Source of the DNA: Desulfurococcales archaeon
GTDB taxonomy: Archaea > Thermoproteota > Thermoprotei_A > Sulfolobales > Acidilobaceae
Length of the DNA: 64,000 nucleotides
Direction of reading: 5' to 3'
Assembly (NCBI GenBank): GCA_015521705.1
Contig: WANR01000016.1
Coordinates: 1-64,000 of the forward strand
A program made the translations under genes and the position numbers. The notes below the pieces were generated by a model. The model saw only the letters and a list, made by a program, of their open reading frames with translations. It was not told where the DNA came from and did no database searches. Shown one piece after another: positions 53,006-62,069 of this stretch; within the stretch, counting starts at the first letter, position 1, and the number at the start of each line of letters is the position of its first letter.

Positions 53006-54010
53006 TTGGGCCGAGGCGAGGAAACCGGGAGACGTGGCAGCGTCTTCAAGACTATGGCTTTTGGGGGTCTTGTTCTGGTAGCCATTGTAACAGCCTCTAT
53101 GGCTCTTATAGTGGGGGATTTAGGCAAGTTTCTCGAGGAAGTATCCTCAATAAGTGCTGTAGACCTTGCCATCGTTTCATCTCTGATGCTTGCTGCCGAG
53201 GCTGTTAAAGCCCTTAGGCTGAAAGCGTTCACAGGCGCCAGTATTATAGCGTCGTTCTACGCGAGGCTTATAGGCAGGTTTGCGGGAACCCTCACCCCTG
53301 GAGGTGTGGGTGGAACCCCCACCAGGGCGGCCATCATAGGCGCCTATACTGGGATCCCCATAGGAAGGGCTATGGGTGCTAGCATCCTAGAAACCATGGG
53401 CGACTCGCTCATACCAGCCATTATAGTACTGGTTCCTGCTGTTATGTTGCTGCCAGGATCCATATTTGTCCTGCTTATGTGCGTTTTCGTTCTCATATCC
53501 TGGCTGGGAGGGCTTACTGCAGTCTCGAGTGTTAGAATTGTAAACTATTTCTACTCGAAGCTACTGAAACTAGTGCCAAGAATGGACATTATTTGCCTTA
53601 TAGAGGAGCAGCGGAAGAAGTTTATCGACTCCGTCTCCGAAGTGAAAAGCCTCGACAAGTTTCTTGTCTTCATTTCGACGACGCTTGTATCGCATCTCTT
53701 GGAGCTCTACTCAATACTCTACTTCTACTCCAAAACACTGGGGAGCACCCTTGGCTTGGGCGATGTTATGGAAGCCTTTGTAGCCCTTGAAACAGCTTAT
53801 GTCATGATAGCCTTCATCACCCCAGGAGGGTCAGGGGCCGTTGAGTATGGACTTAGCGTTTTCCTGCCACCAGAAGTAATGGTTAAGTGGAGAATAATAC
53901 AGATCCTTGTAGGAGTAGTGCCGGGTTTCACCATAGCAGTCTCGATACCTAGACTACGCGAGTACATAAAGGTGACTATAGAGCCTGGCCCCTCCTGCAG
54001 GAGAGAGTAG
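53006..54010 (+). CDS. Flippase-like membrane protein (UPF0104/LPG synthase TM family)
   Basis: The 334-residue integral membrane protein has about eight helices and the family motif AGTLTPGGVGGTPTRAAIIG near residues 91-108, with a repeat-like VMIAFITPGGSGAVEYGLSV near the end. Such proteins may move lipids or lipid-linked sugars across the membrane in archaea. The start is TTG at 53006. TATA box CTATTTATATG at about 52947-52957 stands some 50 bases upstream. No glycosyltransferase neighbour is present. Confidence 0.87.
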   Translation: MGRGEETGRRGSVFKTMAFGGLVLVAIVTASMALIVGDLGKFLEEVSSISAVDLAIVSSLMLAAEAVKALRLKAFTGASIIASFYARLIGRFAGTLTPGGVGGTPTRAAIIGAYTGIPIGRAMGASILETMGDSLIPAIIVLVPAVMLLPGSIFVLLMCVFVLISWLGGLTAVSSVRIVNYFYSKLLKLVPRMDIICLIEEQRKKFIDSVSEVKSLDKFLVFISTTLVSHLLELYSILYFYSKTLGSTLGLGDVMEAFVALETAYVMIAFITPGGSGAVEYGLSVFLPPEVMVKWRIIQILVGVVPGFTIAVSIPRLREYIKVTIEPGPSCRRE

Positions 54011-54113
54011 AGCTTGGACCGCTTCCCCGCTTTTTATAGTGTATAATATTCTAATAATTTAAAATAAAACATTTAATCTTTAGGGCTTAAAAGTAAACTA
54101 GGTGGTTAACGTC

Positions 54114-54536
54114 ATGATGGAGATAAAAATACCCCCAGTAAGGGTAGAAGCTTCATTCAACCAGAAAACAGGCTACGTTGACGTGAGGGCCAGAAATGTT
54201 GAATATCAAATAACAGAACTTCCCGAGCACGGGGGTAGAGGGGACAAGCTAACCCCTTTGGAAGCATTCATTGCAGGCCTCACGAGCTGCGAGGCTATAA
54301 TGGCCAGAATGGTGGCTTCCCAGATGGGCCTAAAAGAGTTAGGCGAGATAAGGGTGGATGCGAATGCTGAGTTCGGCATTGGAGAGGGCCTAAAGAGGCT
54401 CAAGATAAGATACGTGCTAAAGGGTGTAGACAAGGAAAAGGCGGAAACCATAGTAGACCTTGTCAAAAGGATGTGCCCCATCTATAATACCCTGTCGCGT
54501 ACCCTAGAGATCGAGGATGAGATAGTAGTTTCGTGA
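54114..54536 (+). CDS. OsmC-family peroxide-reducing protein
   Basis: The 140-residue OsmC-fold protein has the first conserved cysteine in FIAGLTSCEAIMARMVA and the second in LVKRMCPIYNTLSRTLEI, the pair that reduces organic hydroperoxides in Ohr/OsmC proteins. The frame runs to a GTG at 54102 (MVNVMMEI), but GGTGG at about 54101-54105 serves as a ribosome binding site for the ATG at 54114. An A+T-rich block at 54040-54082 contains the promoter. Confidence 0.9.
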   Translation: MMEIKIPPVRVEASFNQKTGYVDVRARNVEYQITELPEHGGRGDKLTPLEAFIAGLTSCEAIMARMVASQMGLKELGEIRVDANAEFGIGEGLKRLKIRYVLKGVDKEKAETIVDLVKRMCPIYNTLSRTLEIEDEIVVS

Positions 54537-54683
54537 AGTAATTCATAGGAGTGTCATAGGGCATGTTAGGGAGGGCCAGGTGTGTACCATTGTTATAGAA
54601 CCCAGAGATAGGCTAGAGCCAGTCACTGAGATTAGCTTGTATATGGGAACACAACGGGTTTTTCCATAGTTTCTGGTGCAGGG

Positions 54684-54818
54684 CTAGGAGCCTAGTGATA
54701 CGTGGATGGCTTGGTACCATTCGTATTCCTCTAAATCGCGTGGTTCCATAGGTTTCCAGGGTATTGTTCTTAGTAGGTACTTCTTATATCCCACTCTGTT
54801 TTCACCCCTTATCTTCAT
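54684..54818 (-). CDS. Small orphan protein (44 residues), divergent from reverse gyrase
   Basis: I do not recognise it. The ATG at 54818 opens 44 codons (MKIRGENRVGYKKYLLRTIP, then PMEPRDLEEYEWYQAIHVSL) with a balanced protein-like composition including three Trp or Trp/Tyr pairs. A minus-strand TATA box TTTTTAAATG is centred 28 bases upstream, so the mRNA would be leaderless, strong support that it is real. It shares the intergenic region with the reverse gyrase promoter. No motif or membrane segment is present. Confidence 0.62.
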   Translation of the reverse strand: MKIRGENRVGYKKYLLRTIPWKPMEPRDLEEYEWYQAIHVSLGS

Positions 54819-54840
54819 ATATTAATTAGATGATAGCTTA

Positions 54841-54850
54841 CATTTAAAAA
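54841..54850 (-). promoter_or_regulatory. TATA box of the 44-residue orphan gene
   Basis: Minus-strand TTTTTAAATG lies 28 bases (centre) from the ATG at 54818. It is one half of a divergent promoter region; the other, TATATTTATATT at 54895-54906, serves reverse gyrase. Confidence 0.5.
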
Positions 54851-54894
54851 GGGTTAGCCTAAGGGTATGTAGTCTATAGTTGAACCTGTAAGTG

Positions 54895-54906
54895 TATATT
54901 TATATT
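54895..54906 (+). promoter_or_regulatory. TATA box of the reverse gyrase gene
   Basis: TATATTTATATT is centred about 25 bases before the in-frame GTG at 54925, consistent with a leaderless transcript from that GTG and arguing against the longer frame that begins inside the box at 54892. Confidence 0.5.
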
Positions 54907-54924
54907 ATTTTTTCATTTATTTTA

Positions 54925-57900
54925 GTGAAACGTCGTGCAGAGAATAATCTTATTAAGGATCAGAGTGCATGCTTAGAAAATCAAATAGGATCTCAGCTCT
55001 TGCGCTCTAAAAGGGTGAGGAGTATAGAAACACTAGGGATAGGGAGAGGTATTTACAGAAGCTCCTGCCCCAACTGTGGCCGGCCCAATAGCGAGGAAAG
55101 GCTGCGAGTAGGTCTACCTTGTTGGCGTTGCTTGCCAGACAAGGAGAGCGCCCGGATAAGGGCCTTAGTAAAGAGCGATACAGGCCTGGTTAACGTGGGC
55201 TACGACGTTATTGCTGAGAGTCTCAGGAAAGCTGGCAGCTTGAAGCTTTATGGGCATGTTGATAGGCTCGAGTCAGAGGCTAGATCCCTGATCAGCTTTT
55301 TCGAGAAACTTGTTAGGTCGAAGCCTTGGGGGGCCCAAAGAGCATGGGCTAGGAGGCTTGTTAGGGGCGACAGTTTCTCTATAATAGCTCCTACTGGTAC
55401 AGGTAAGACTACCTTCGGCTTGGTATCATCGATCTACCTGGCTTGCAGAGGCGAAAAGGCCTACTTAATTGCCTCGACAACCACCATTGTCGTCCAAATG
55501 GCTGAGAAGGCTAGGTCTCTCGCTTCGAAGGCGCTTGACTGTTCTCCCAGGATAGTAGCCTTTCACAGCAAGATGAAGAGGGCCGAGAGGCTTGAGGCGC
55601 TTAAAGCCATAGAGAGCGGTGATTTTGACATACTAATATCGACAGCGGCTTTTGCAAGAAAGCATGTGGGCCTCCTATCAAGGTATGGCTATAGGCTTCT
55701 TTTCGTTGATGACGTCGACGCTGTGCTACGTAGCGCCAAGAGTGTTGACACCATTCTGGCCTTAGCTGGTTTTTCCGGGGAGGACATAGAGAGGGGGATG
55801 GAGTACCTGAAGCTTCAGAGAGAGCTCGCCATAACCTACTCGAGGATTTCAGAGGCTAGAGAAAGGAGGCGTAGCGGCTTAGTGGAGAAGCTCCAGTCTA
55901 GAGCTAGAGAGCTGGAGGCCAGGCTGAGAGAGCTCGAGTCAAAGCTTAGATCATCTAGAAGAACCAGTGTAGTGGTTAGCAGCGCCACTGGCAGGCCAAG
56001 GGGCTATAGAGTCAAATTGTTCAGGGCCCTGCTGGGCTTCGAGGCTGGTGGTAGGGGAGATATTGGCCTCAGAAACATTATCGACGCCTACGCGAGGCCT
56101 GAGGGAAGCCTCGAAGAGGAGGCTGTCAGGCTTATAAAGAAGCTGGGCGGGGGAGGCCTAGTATTCGTGCCAGTGGACATGGGCATCGAGAAAGCTGAAG
56201 AAGTAGCAGAGATTTTTAAGAGACACGGCATCAAAGCAGAAGCCTACCACGCCAAGAAGCCCCTAAGCGTTCTACTCGACTACATGAATGGTAGCATAGA
56301 GGTCCTTGTAGGTGTTGCAAACTATTACGGGCTCCTAGTGAGGGGGCTGGACCTTCCAGACGTTGTCAAGTACGCCATATTCCTGGGAGTCCCGAGGCAC
56401 AAGTTTTCAGCAGAAATTGGGGAACCCTCGCCTTCGAGACTCATGAGGCTCCTATCGGTAATATCAGAGCTGCCACTAGCTGGTGTAGCCGGCGAGGCTA
56501 GGAGGCATCTCTCAGCTCTTAGAAGGCTTATTAGGAGGCTTAGTCCTGCAGCTATGCACTTGATCACCGAGAGAGTTCTTGAGGGCAACATTGACCCCAG
56601 TAACAAGAGGGACCCCGCCTATGTCGTCTTCGAGGCTTACAACTTCGTAAGGCAGGCGCTGGCCGACGATGAGGTCTGGGAGGCTCTTTCCAGGAGGAAT
56701 GACGTGGGCTTCACTCTTGAGGAGGGCAAGAGATACATGTTGATAGCAGACCCAGCGACCTACATCCAGGCTAGCGGGAGGACCAGTAGGTTGTACGCTG
56801 GAGGCATTACTAGGGGCCTCAGCATAGTACTGGTCGACGATGAGAGGGTTTTCAGGGGGCTTATGAGGAGGGTTCAATGGATAACTGAGACTAAATGGAC
56901 TCCCTTAAAGGAGCTGGATCTCGGCAAGATAGCTAGAGAGCTTGATGAAGAAAGAATGCGTGTGAGAGAGCTTTTGAAGGAAGGTAGGGTTGAGGAGAGG
57001 GATCTAGTGAAGACAGCCCTTCTCGTAGTGGAGTCTCCTAACAAGGCAAGAACTATAGCTGGATTCTTCGGGCAGCCGAGCATAAGATTCTTGCCTGGAG
57101 GCACCAGAGTCTACGAGGTTGCAACAGGCGACTTAATACTCTTGGTAGCTGCTAGTGGCGGCCATGTCTATGATCTGGTTCAGGACTGGAGTGAGAGGGA
57201 CTTCGAAGGGCTTAGAGGCTTGAGCCTAGAACACATACTCTTCGGAGTAGGGCTTATCTATGACAAACACGGTAGAAGGGACTTCATACCAGTATATACT
57301 AGCATAAAGAGGTGTATGGACTGCGGCTACCAGTTCACCCACGATGCCAGGTCATGCCCTATATGCGGGTCTCGCAGGGTAAAGGACTCCAGGGACGTTA
57401 TTGAAGACCTTAGGAGACTAGCCTGGGAGACAGACATAGTCCTTATAGGTACGGATCCTGACACTGAGGGTGAGAAGATCGGCTGGGACATAGCTCTCCT
57501 ACTAGCACCCTACGCTAGGCGGATAGCCAGGCTAGAATTCCACGAGGTCACGCGCAAAGCTGTTATGGAGGCCTTGAAGAGCCTCAGAAGCTTCGACGAT
57601 AAATTGGTCGACGCCCAAATAGTCAGGAGGATCGAGGATAGGTGGATCGGGTTCACACTATCCCCCCTGCTCTGGTGCCACTTCTGGCCAAGGTACTACT
57701 GTAGCAAGCTTCTTGAAGGCGAGATCCTGGTAAGGGGGGACTTTGCAAAGAAGGAGGTTGAAAGGTGTAGAAGCGCCAAGTACTATTACAACCTTAGTGC
57801 TGGCAGGGTTCAAACGCCGACCCTAGGATGGGTCATAGAGAGATATGCTGAGTCGCGCTCAAAGATAAGAGTGTTTAGGATCACCGTCAAAGAGGTGGAT

Positions 57901-59148
57901 ACAAACATCTATCTTAGAGAGGACGAGTTGGGCCCAGAAAAGGCGAAAAAGCTCGAAGAAATCTACAAGACTTCAAAAGAGAAACCCGCCTTCATAGAGC
58001 TCGAGATCAGGGAAGAGTCCAGAGAGAAGGTTAGGCTGAAGCCCCCGCCCCCCTACTCTACGGATTCCATGATCCTCGATGCCAGCAGACTACTTAGGCT
58101 AGGAGCTCCCGAGACTATGAGGCTTGCCCAGGACCTCTTCGAGTGGGGCCTCATAACGTACCATAGGACTGATTCAACGCGTGTCAGCGATAAAGGAATC
58201 CAGGTCGCAAGGGACTATTTAGAGGAAAAGTACGGTGATAGAGCTAAGGAGCTATTGAAGCCTAGGCACTGGGGAGAAGGAGGAGCCCACGAGGCTATAA
58301 GGCCTGTGAGACCCATTGATGCGAGCACTTTGCAGGTTCTTGTGGAGGAAAACTCTATAGAGCTTCCTGGAAGGCTGACTTTCAACCATCTAAGACTTTA
58401 CGACATGATTTTTAGGAGATTCATGGCCAGTCAGATGAAGGAGGCCGACGTCACCAAGATAACTTACAAGGTGAAGGTCCTAGTAGCAAGTGTGGACTTT
58501 AAAGTTGAGAGGTATGAGGTACCCACTAACATTGTCGACAAGGGCTTCCTCGAGTTCTGGGCACCCCTGGCTCGGGAACAGTTGGTTCCAATAAAGGAGG
58601 GCTTCGCAGAGGCCAGGCTTAACATGACAAAGGTCTCCAGGGTTCCCCCCTACAACGAAGGCGAGCTCATAGATACCATGAAAAGGAAAGGCATTGGGAG
58701 GCCTAGCACCTATGCCAAGATAGTAGAGACTCTGCTTAGGAGGAGATACATCACCAGGCTCAGCGTGAAAGAGGGCTATATAGTGCCCACGCTCAGGGGG
58801 GAGCACGTGTACCATTATCTGACACGCTATCTGGCTGAGCCAGAGGAGGAGTGGATAGCTGGTATAGATTCTAAGTACCTACTTGTCGTGCCGGACCTTG
58901 TATCGGAGGAGAGGACAAGGAAGCTAGAGAGGGCTATGGATGACATAGAAAGGGGGGAGAGATCGAGGATAGACGTGTTGCAGGAGATTTATGATGAAGT
59001 AAAGGGACTTTCACACTATATAAGTGAGGCAGGCCAGAGTATTACCAGGAGGGGGGCTGTAAGTCCCCTGGCAGAGTGCATAGCTGGGATGAAGGGGTTA
59101 CTGGAGGAGTTACCAGTTGAAGCTAGGAATTATACACGGGAGAGTTAA
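54925..59148 (+). CDS. rgy: Reverse gyrase
   Basis: The enzyme of about 1407 residues adds positive supercoils and is the hallmark of hyperthermophiles. The N-terminal zinc finger SSCPNCGRPNSEERL/LPCWRCLP is followed by the SF2 helicase module with Walker A IIAPTGTGKTTFGL, DDVD, a coiled segment around residues 305-350 and VVSSATGRP, then the type IA topoisomerase module (LLVVESPNKARTIAGFFG, second zinc finger CMDCGYQF/CPICGS, GTDPDTEGEKIGWDI, catalytic tyrosine in LITYHRTDSTRVS). It is longer than the usual 1150-1250, with about 45 residues before the first finger. GTG 54925 is preferred from the TATA spacing; GTG 54892 gives 1418. Confidence 0.97.
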   Translation: MKRRAENNLIKDQSACLENQIGSQLLRSKRVRSIETLGIGRGIYRSSCPNCGRPNSEERLRVGLPCWRCLPDKESARIRALVKSDTGLVNVGYDVIAESLRKAGSLKLYGHVDRLESEARSLISFFEKLVRSKPWGAQRAWARRLVRGDSFSIIAPTGTGKTTFGLVSSIYLACRGEKAYLIASTTTIVVQMAEKARSLASKALDCSPRIVAFHSKMKRAERLEALKAIESGDFDILISTAAFARKHVGLLSRYGYRLLFVDDVDAVLRSAKSVDTILALAGFSGEDIERGMEYLKLQRELAITYSRISEARERRRSGLVEKLQSRARELEARLRELESKLRSSRRTSVVVSSATGRPRGYRVKLFRALLGFEAGGRGDIGLRNIIDAYARPEGSLEEEAVRLIKKLGGGGLVFVPVDMGIEKAEEVAEIFKRHGIKAEAYHAKKPLSVLLDYMNGSIEVLVGVANYYGLLVRGLDLPDVVKYAIFLGVPRHKFSAEIGEPSPSRLMRLLSVISELPLAGVAGEARRHLSALRRLIRRLSPAAMHLITERVLEGNIDPSNKRDPAYVVFEAYNFVRQALADDEVWEALSRRNDVGFTLEEGKRYMLIADPATYIQASGRTSRLYAGGITRGLSIVLVDDERVFRGLMRRVQWITETKWTPLKELDLGKIARELDEERMRVRELLKEGRVEERDLVKTALLVVESPNKARTIAGFFGQPSIRFLPGGTRVYEVATGDLILLVAASGGHVYDLVQDWSERDFEGLRGLSLEHILFGVGLIYDKHGRRDFIPVYTSIKRCMDCGYQFTHDARSCPICGSRRVKDSRDVIEDLRRLAWETDIVLIGTDPDTEGEKIGWDIALLLAPYARRIARLEFHEVTRKAVMEALKSLRSFDDKLVDAQIVRRIEDRWIGFTLSPLLWCHFWPRYYCSKLLEGEILVRGDFAKKEVERCRSAKYYYNLSAGRVQTPTLGWVIERYAESRSKIRVFRITVKEVDTNIYLREDELGPEKAKKLEEIYKTSKEKPAFIELEIREESREKVRLKPPPPYSTDSMILDASRLLRLGAPETMRLAQDLFEWGLITYHRTDSTRVSDKGIQVARDYLEEKYGDRAKELLKPRHWGEGGAHEAIRPVRPIDASTLQVLVEENSIELPGRLTFNHLRLYDMIFRRFMASQMKEADVTKITYKVKVLVASVDFKVERYEVPTNIVDKGFLEFWAPLAREQLVPIKEGFAEARLNMTKVSRVPPYNEGELIDTMKRKGIGRPSTYAKIVETLLRRRYITRLSVKEGYIVPTLRGEHVYHYLTRYLAEPEEEWIAGIDSKYLLVVPDLVSEERTRKLERAMDDIERGERSRIDVLQEIYDEVKGLSHYISEAGQSITRRGAVSPLAECIAGMKGLLEELPVEARNYTRES

Positions 59149-60019
59149 GCTGGGCGCTAGAAGGAGCAATCTTAAGAGGATGGAAGAATTTGTTGAGAGA
59201 ATACTTTCTGAAACGAGCCCCGAGATAGTAGTTCTCCCCTCCTATCCGATAACGGGCCCCCTAGTAGGCTATTATCCCTCTACGCGTGTGAGGCAGATTG
59301 TGAGAAGCTATGCTGAGAGAATAAGCTCCAACGGGACCATACTGACGCCTGGCGTAGGCCACTTAGCTAAGATAAGCGGCGAGTATGGGGTCTACATAAT
59401 AGCTGGGCCTATAATTGAGAGGGCTGGGCCCAAGCTTTATTCCACAGCTATTGTTATAAGCCCAGAAGAGATCATTATCGGAAAATACCGGAAGGCTAAT
59501 ACTACTCGGGAGGAAGCACACGCAGGTATAAGTCCAGGAAGAAACATTGAAGTAATAACTGTGAAAGACGCTAGTATAGGCGTTTTTATAGAAGAGGACC
59601 TAGCGTACCCCGAGGTCTTCAGGAAGATGCAGTGGCACGGAGTCAATATTATCGTAGGGTTCATGATGCCTTATTCGTCGCCCATATTCAGCATCGAGAG
59701 GTACGAGGGCAGAACCGATGTTATAACAATGAATAGAGAAGTGGTTGGCGAGTTCCTCTCTGTGAGAAGTAGAGAAACCGGCGTGCCAGTAGTCCTAGTA
59801 GGTGGCGTGGTTAACGGCGCCGGCGACTCTAGTAGGGGCTATGCTTTCATGCCCACAATAACGGCTGACCCCGACGTGGGTGTTATAAAGGAAAGAATAC
59901 TAAGTTACGAGGATGCCGATACCCATATAGCCATAGAAGTCAACACCCAGGAGAGTAAGCCTAGACCTCTAAGTGAGTCATTCTATAACTATGTAAAAGA
60001 ATTCTGCAAGAAAAAGTGA
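59117..60019 (+). CDS. Nitrilase-fold protein lacking the catalytic Glu and Cys
   Basis: The 300-residue protein has the carbon-nitrogen hydrolase fold: MKLGIIHGRVKLG, EIVVLPSYPITGPLV, IIGKYRKANTTREEAHAG, SIGVFIEEDLAYPEVFRK, and VGGVVNGAGDSSRGYAF. The lysine of the Glu-Lys-Cys triad is present (GKYRK). The glutamate normally in VVLPE is Ser, and the nucleophilic cysteine of the ICYDLRFPE-type motif is Glu. It should therefore not hydrolyse amides in the usual way; a binding or regulatory role is likelier. The TTG start lies within the reverse gyrase gene (32-base overlap), so translation is coupled. Confidence 0.8.
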   Translation: MKLGIIHGRVKLGARRSNLKRMEEFVERILSETSPEIVVLPSYPITGPLVGYYPSTRVRQIVRSYAERISSNGTILTPGVGHLAKISGEYGVYIIAGPIIERAGPKLYSTAIVISPEEIIIGKYRKANTTREEAHAGISPGRNIEVITVKDASIGVFIEEDLAYPEVFRKMQWHGVNIIVGFMMPYSSPIFSIERYEGRTDVITMNREVVGEFLSVRSRETGVPVVLVGGVVNGAGDSSRGYAFMPTITADPDVGVIKERILSYEDADTHIAIEVNTQESKPRPLSESFYNYVKEFCKKK

Positions 60020-60051
60020 ACAATAGAGGCTGGGCCGTGGATCGGCCTGAT

Positions 60052-60510
60052 TTATGGTAGCTGGGCAGAGGGAGGTATTAAGAGAGCTAGGAGAGTCCCT
60101 CTTCCCTCCTCGAGCAACACTATGGCTAGGGATGACGTTTTCATTTTTATATTGCCTCCCCCGATTAGCTCCGTGAGCACGCGCTCAACGCTCGGCGAGT
60201 GACCCACCAGGAGTATGTCGCCTTTGCATATTTTCAGGAGCTCTCCCAGAGCCTCCACAGAGAATACTCCGGGCTTCAAAAAATCGCTTGTTTCAGCCTT
60301 TCCAAGGCCTAGCTTAGAGGCAAGTATAGACGCGGTCTCTAAGGCCCTAGCCAAGGGGCTAGAGTATATACATGCTGGTTTGAAGGGGATAAGATTGGCG
60401 ATTTCGCTAACTTGCCGTCTACCTTCGGGGGTCAGTTTTCTCTCTTCGTCAGGCTTAGCGCCTGGAGGCTCAGCCTTCCCATGCCTCATTAGGCCGACAA
60501 GCCTGGCCAA
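60052..60510 (-). CDS. SixA-like histidine phosphatase family protein
   Basis: The 152-residue protein has the histidine phosphatase motif LVGLMRHGKAEPPG with the RHG catalytic histidine, YSSPLARALETASIL and LLVGHSPSVERVLTEL with the second histidine. The small size matches SixA-like phosphohistidine phosphatases. The substrate is not known. The start is a TTG at 60510, and it ends 33 bases from the convergent nitrilase-fold gene. Confidence 0.88.
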   Translation of the reverse strand: MARLVGLMRHGKAEPPGAKPDEERKLTPEGRRQVSEIANLIPFKPACIYSSPLARALETASILASKLGLGKAETSDFLKPGVFSVEALGELLKICKGDILLVGHSPSVERVLTELIGGGNIKMKTSSLAIVLLEEGRGTLLALLIPPSAQLP

Positions 60511-60636
60511 TAAGGATCCCCCTGGTCCATAAGATCTAAAGATCCCCTTATATGCCTCTGCAAACGGCTGTGACTCCTATGCGCCACGTTTCGGCGCCTT
60601 AAAGTAAATGTTTAAATGCCTTGGCTAGAGAAAATC

Positions 60637-60646
60637 TTTTTATATA
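60637..60646 (+). promoter_or_regulatory. TATA box of the 60662 gene
   Basis: TTTTTATATA ends 16 bases before, and is centred some 21-22 bases before, the GTG at 60662. The intervening bases contain no ribosome binding site, so transcription probably begins at or next to the start codon. Confidence 0.5.
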
Positions 60647-60661
60647 GAAGATGGGGATACG

Positions 60662-61144
60662 GTGGGGGCTGTGATAGACGCCTGCGACGTCGAGAGCCTC
60701 CTTAAGGGCGATGAAAAGGAAGAGCCGAATGAGCCCCCCCAGGAAGACTGCCTCGTTAAAATCTATGGCGGGGGTAAGATCCTCGACGATATTATAGACA
60801 AAATCAAGAAGCCGATATACGAGTACAACACTCGCATAAGCGGGTCTGGCTACTACCTCAAACCAGTTCACAGGGTCTACAAGCAGAGGTTAGACGAAGA
60901 GCTCGTGCTCTATGAGTATTATGGGAGGTATTGGTGGAAACAGGAGAAGAAGGGGGGCAAGACCAGAATAGTTTACGTAGGCCGCTATAAGCCTAAATGG
61001 CTCCCAGAGCCGCCAAAGCATCCTCTAGAAGATTTGAGAGTCATACGGGAGGGTGATGAGTGGCAAGACATTATAATGGACTGTAGACATTACGAGTTGT
61101 TGAAGCCCTGCTTTAGAGGTTTAAAGGTTGAGAGGATCGGGTGA
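60662..61144 (+). CDS. Hypothetical soluble protein (160 residues)
   Basis: I do not recognise it. The acidic N-terminal 35 residues (KGDEKEEPNEPPQEDCLVKI) precede a tyrosine/tryptophan-rich basic region (PIYEYNTRISGSGYYLKPVH, YEYYGRYWWKQEKKGGKTRI, VYVGRYKPKWLPEPPKHP) that resembles an RNA- or DNA-contacting beta fold. The GTG at 60662 fits the TATA spacing and a GTG at 60671 is possible. The next gene overlaps it by 17 bases, so the two are functionally tied. Confidence 0.6.
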   Translation: MGAVIDACDVESLLKGDEKEEPNEPPQEDCLVKIYGGGKILDDIIDKIKKPIYEYNTRISGSGYYLKPVHRVYKQRLDEELVLYEYYGRYWWKQEKKGGKTRIVYVGRYKPKWLPEPPKHPLEDLRVIREGDEWQDIIMDCRHYELLKPCFRGLKVERIG

Positions 61145-61838
61145 GCCTGCCTATACATTCCTGCATGTAAAAGACAGGCTAAGCAATTCTATCATAGAGA
61201 AGCTAAGGAAGACCAGCTTGAAAGGCAACATAGTGGTGGAGTTCGGCCTAGACGCTAACACTGGTACAGGGAAAAGCGTGGCTATATCTTTTTATAATGG
61301 AGATAGGGTTGCCATAACGCTTTACAAGTGCCCTCCTGGCGGTGACCTCTTGGAGGCAGTTGTTAGTGCCGTTAAAGAGAACCTGATATATCCTTTAACC
61401 TCGTGGAAGGCCTGGGTGCTTTCCGTAGCAGGGGCTAAAAAAACGGTTTCTATAGTGGCAGGCCTTCTTCAGGCACTCGTGCTAGTTCTGATAATATTGA
61501 GGCTGCCTGAAAGCCTCTTTTTAGCTTTGGCCCTCATAGCCCTGCTCATGCTTTTGTCACTCGTTGAAAGCCTTATAGAAGTCCTTAGAGACTCGCACCT
61601 GGAGAAGAGCTCGTCTCTACTGGACTCTATTCATAGGACTCTCTGGCTAACTAACTCCCTCTACAAGAGGCACATTGACCTACTACTGAATCTTATTAGA
61701 GACGTTTCAATTCACGCTTGCACGCAAAAAAGCGCAAAGGGGGGAAATAGAAATAGAGGAGGGCTAGTATATATAGGACTGTCCTTATTCAACTTCAAGA
61801 TTAAAAACAATAGAATAATATATTCAAGAATACACTAA
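61128..61838 (+). CDS. Hypothetical membrane protein (236 residues), coupled to the previous gene
   Basis: I do not recognise it. The N-terminal soluble part (NIVVEFGLDANTGTGKSVAI, then SFYNGDRVAITLYKCPPGGD) is followed by two adjoining membrane helices (TVSIVAGLLQALVLVLIILR, SLFLALALIALLMLLSLVES) and a helical cytoplasmic tail. It overlaps the preceding unknown gene. The layout of a soluble partner with a two-helix membrane protein is of the kind seen in small accessory modules, but no family assignment is possible. Confidence 0.55.
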   Translation: MRGSGEPAYTFLHVKDRLSNSIIEKLRKTSLKGNIVVEFGLDANTGTGKSVAISFYNGDRVAITLYKCPPGGDLLEAVVSAVKENLIYPLTSWKAWVLSVAGAKKTVSIVAGLLQALVLVLIILRLPESLFLALALIALLMLLSLVESLIEVLRDSHLEKSSSLLDSIHRTLWLTNSLYKRHIDLLLNLIRDVSIHACTQKSAKGGNRNRGGLVYIGLSLFNFKIKNNRIIYSRIH

Positions 61839-62069
61839 CATTAATTGCACCAACTTTAGCTATGCTACGGCAAGCAACTAGTCAGGCACCCTGCTTTAGA
61901 AGCTATCCTAGCAGGCTATGAGGTTATAATTGTAGAAATTATGGGTAATTGAGTGTATAAGCTTCACGGCTAGCTCTAAGGTTAAAAACCCGGGTTTCCA
62001 GATAATAGTGGATCTATTTGGATGAGGAATCCACGGGACGGAGCCTATGGGCCATGACGTAGACCTGTC
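61839..62069 (+). other. Intergenic region with a possible gene fragment
   Basis: From about 61862 to 61951 the plus strand reads YGKQLVRHPALEAILAGY then VIIVEIMGN and stops, preceded by a TAG and no start codon. The reading looks protein-like and may be the end of a lost gene. Nothing else is seen. Confidence 0.25.
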
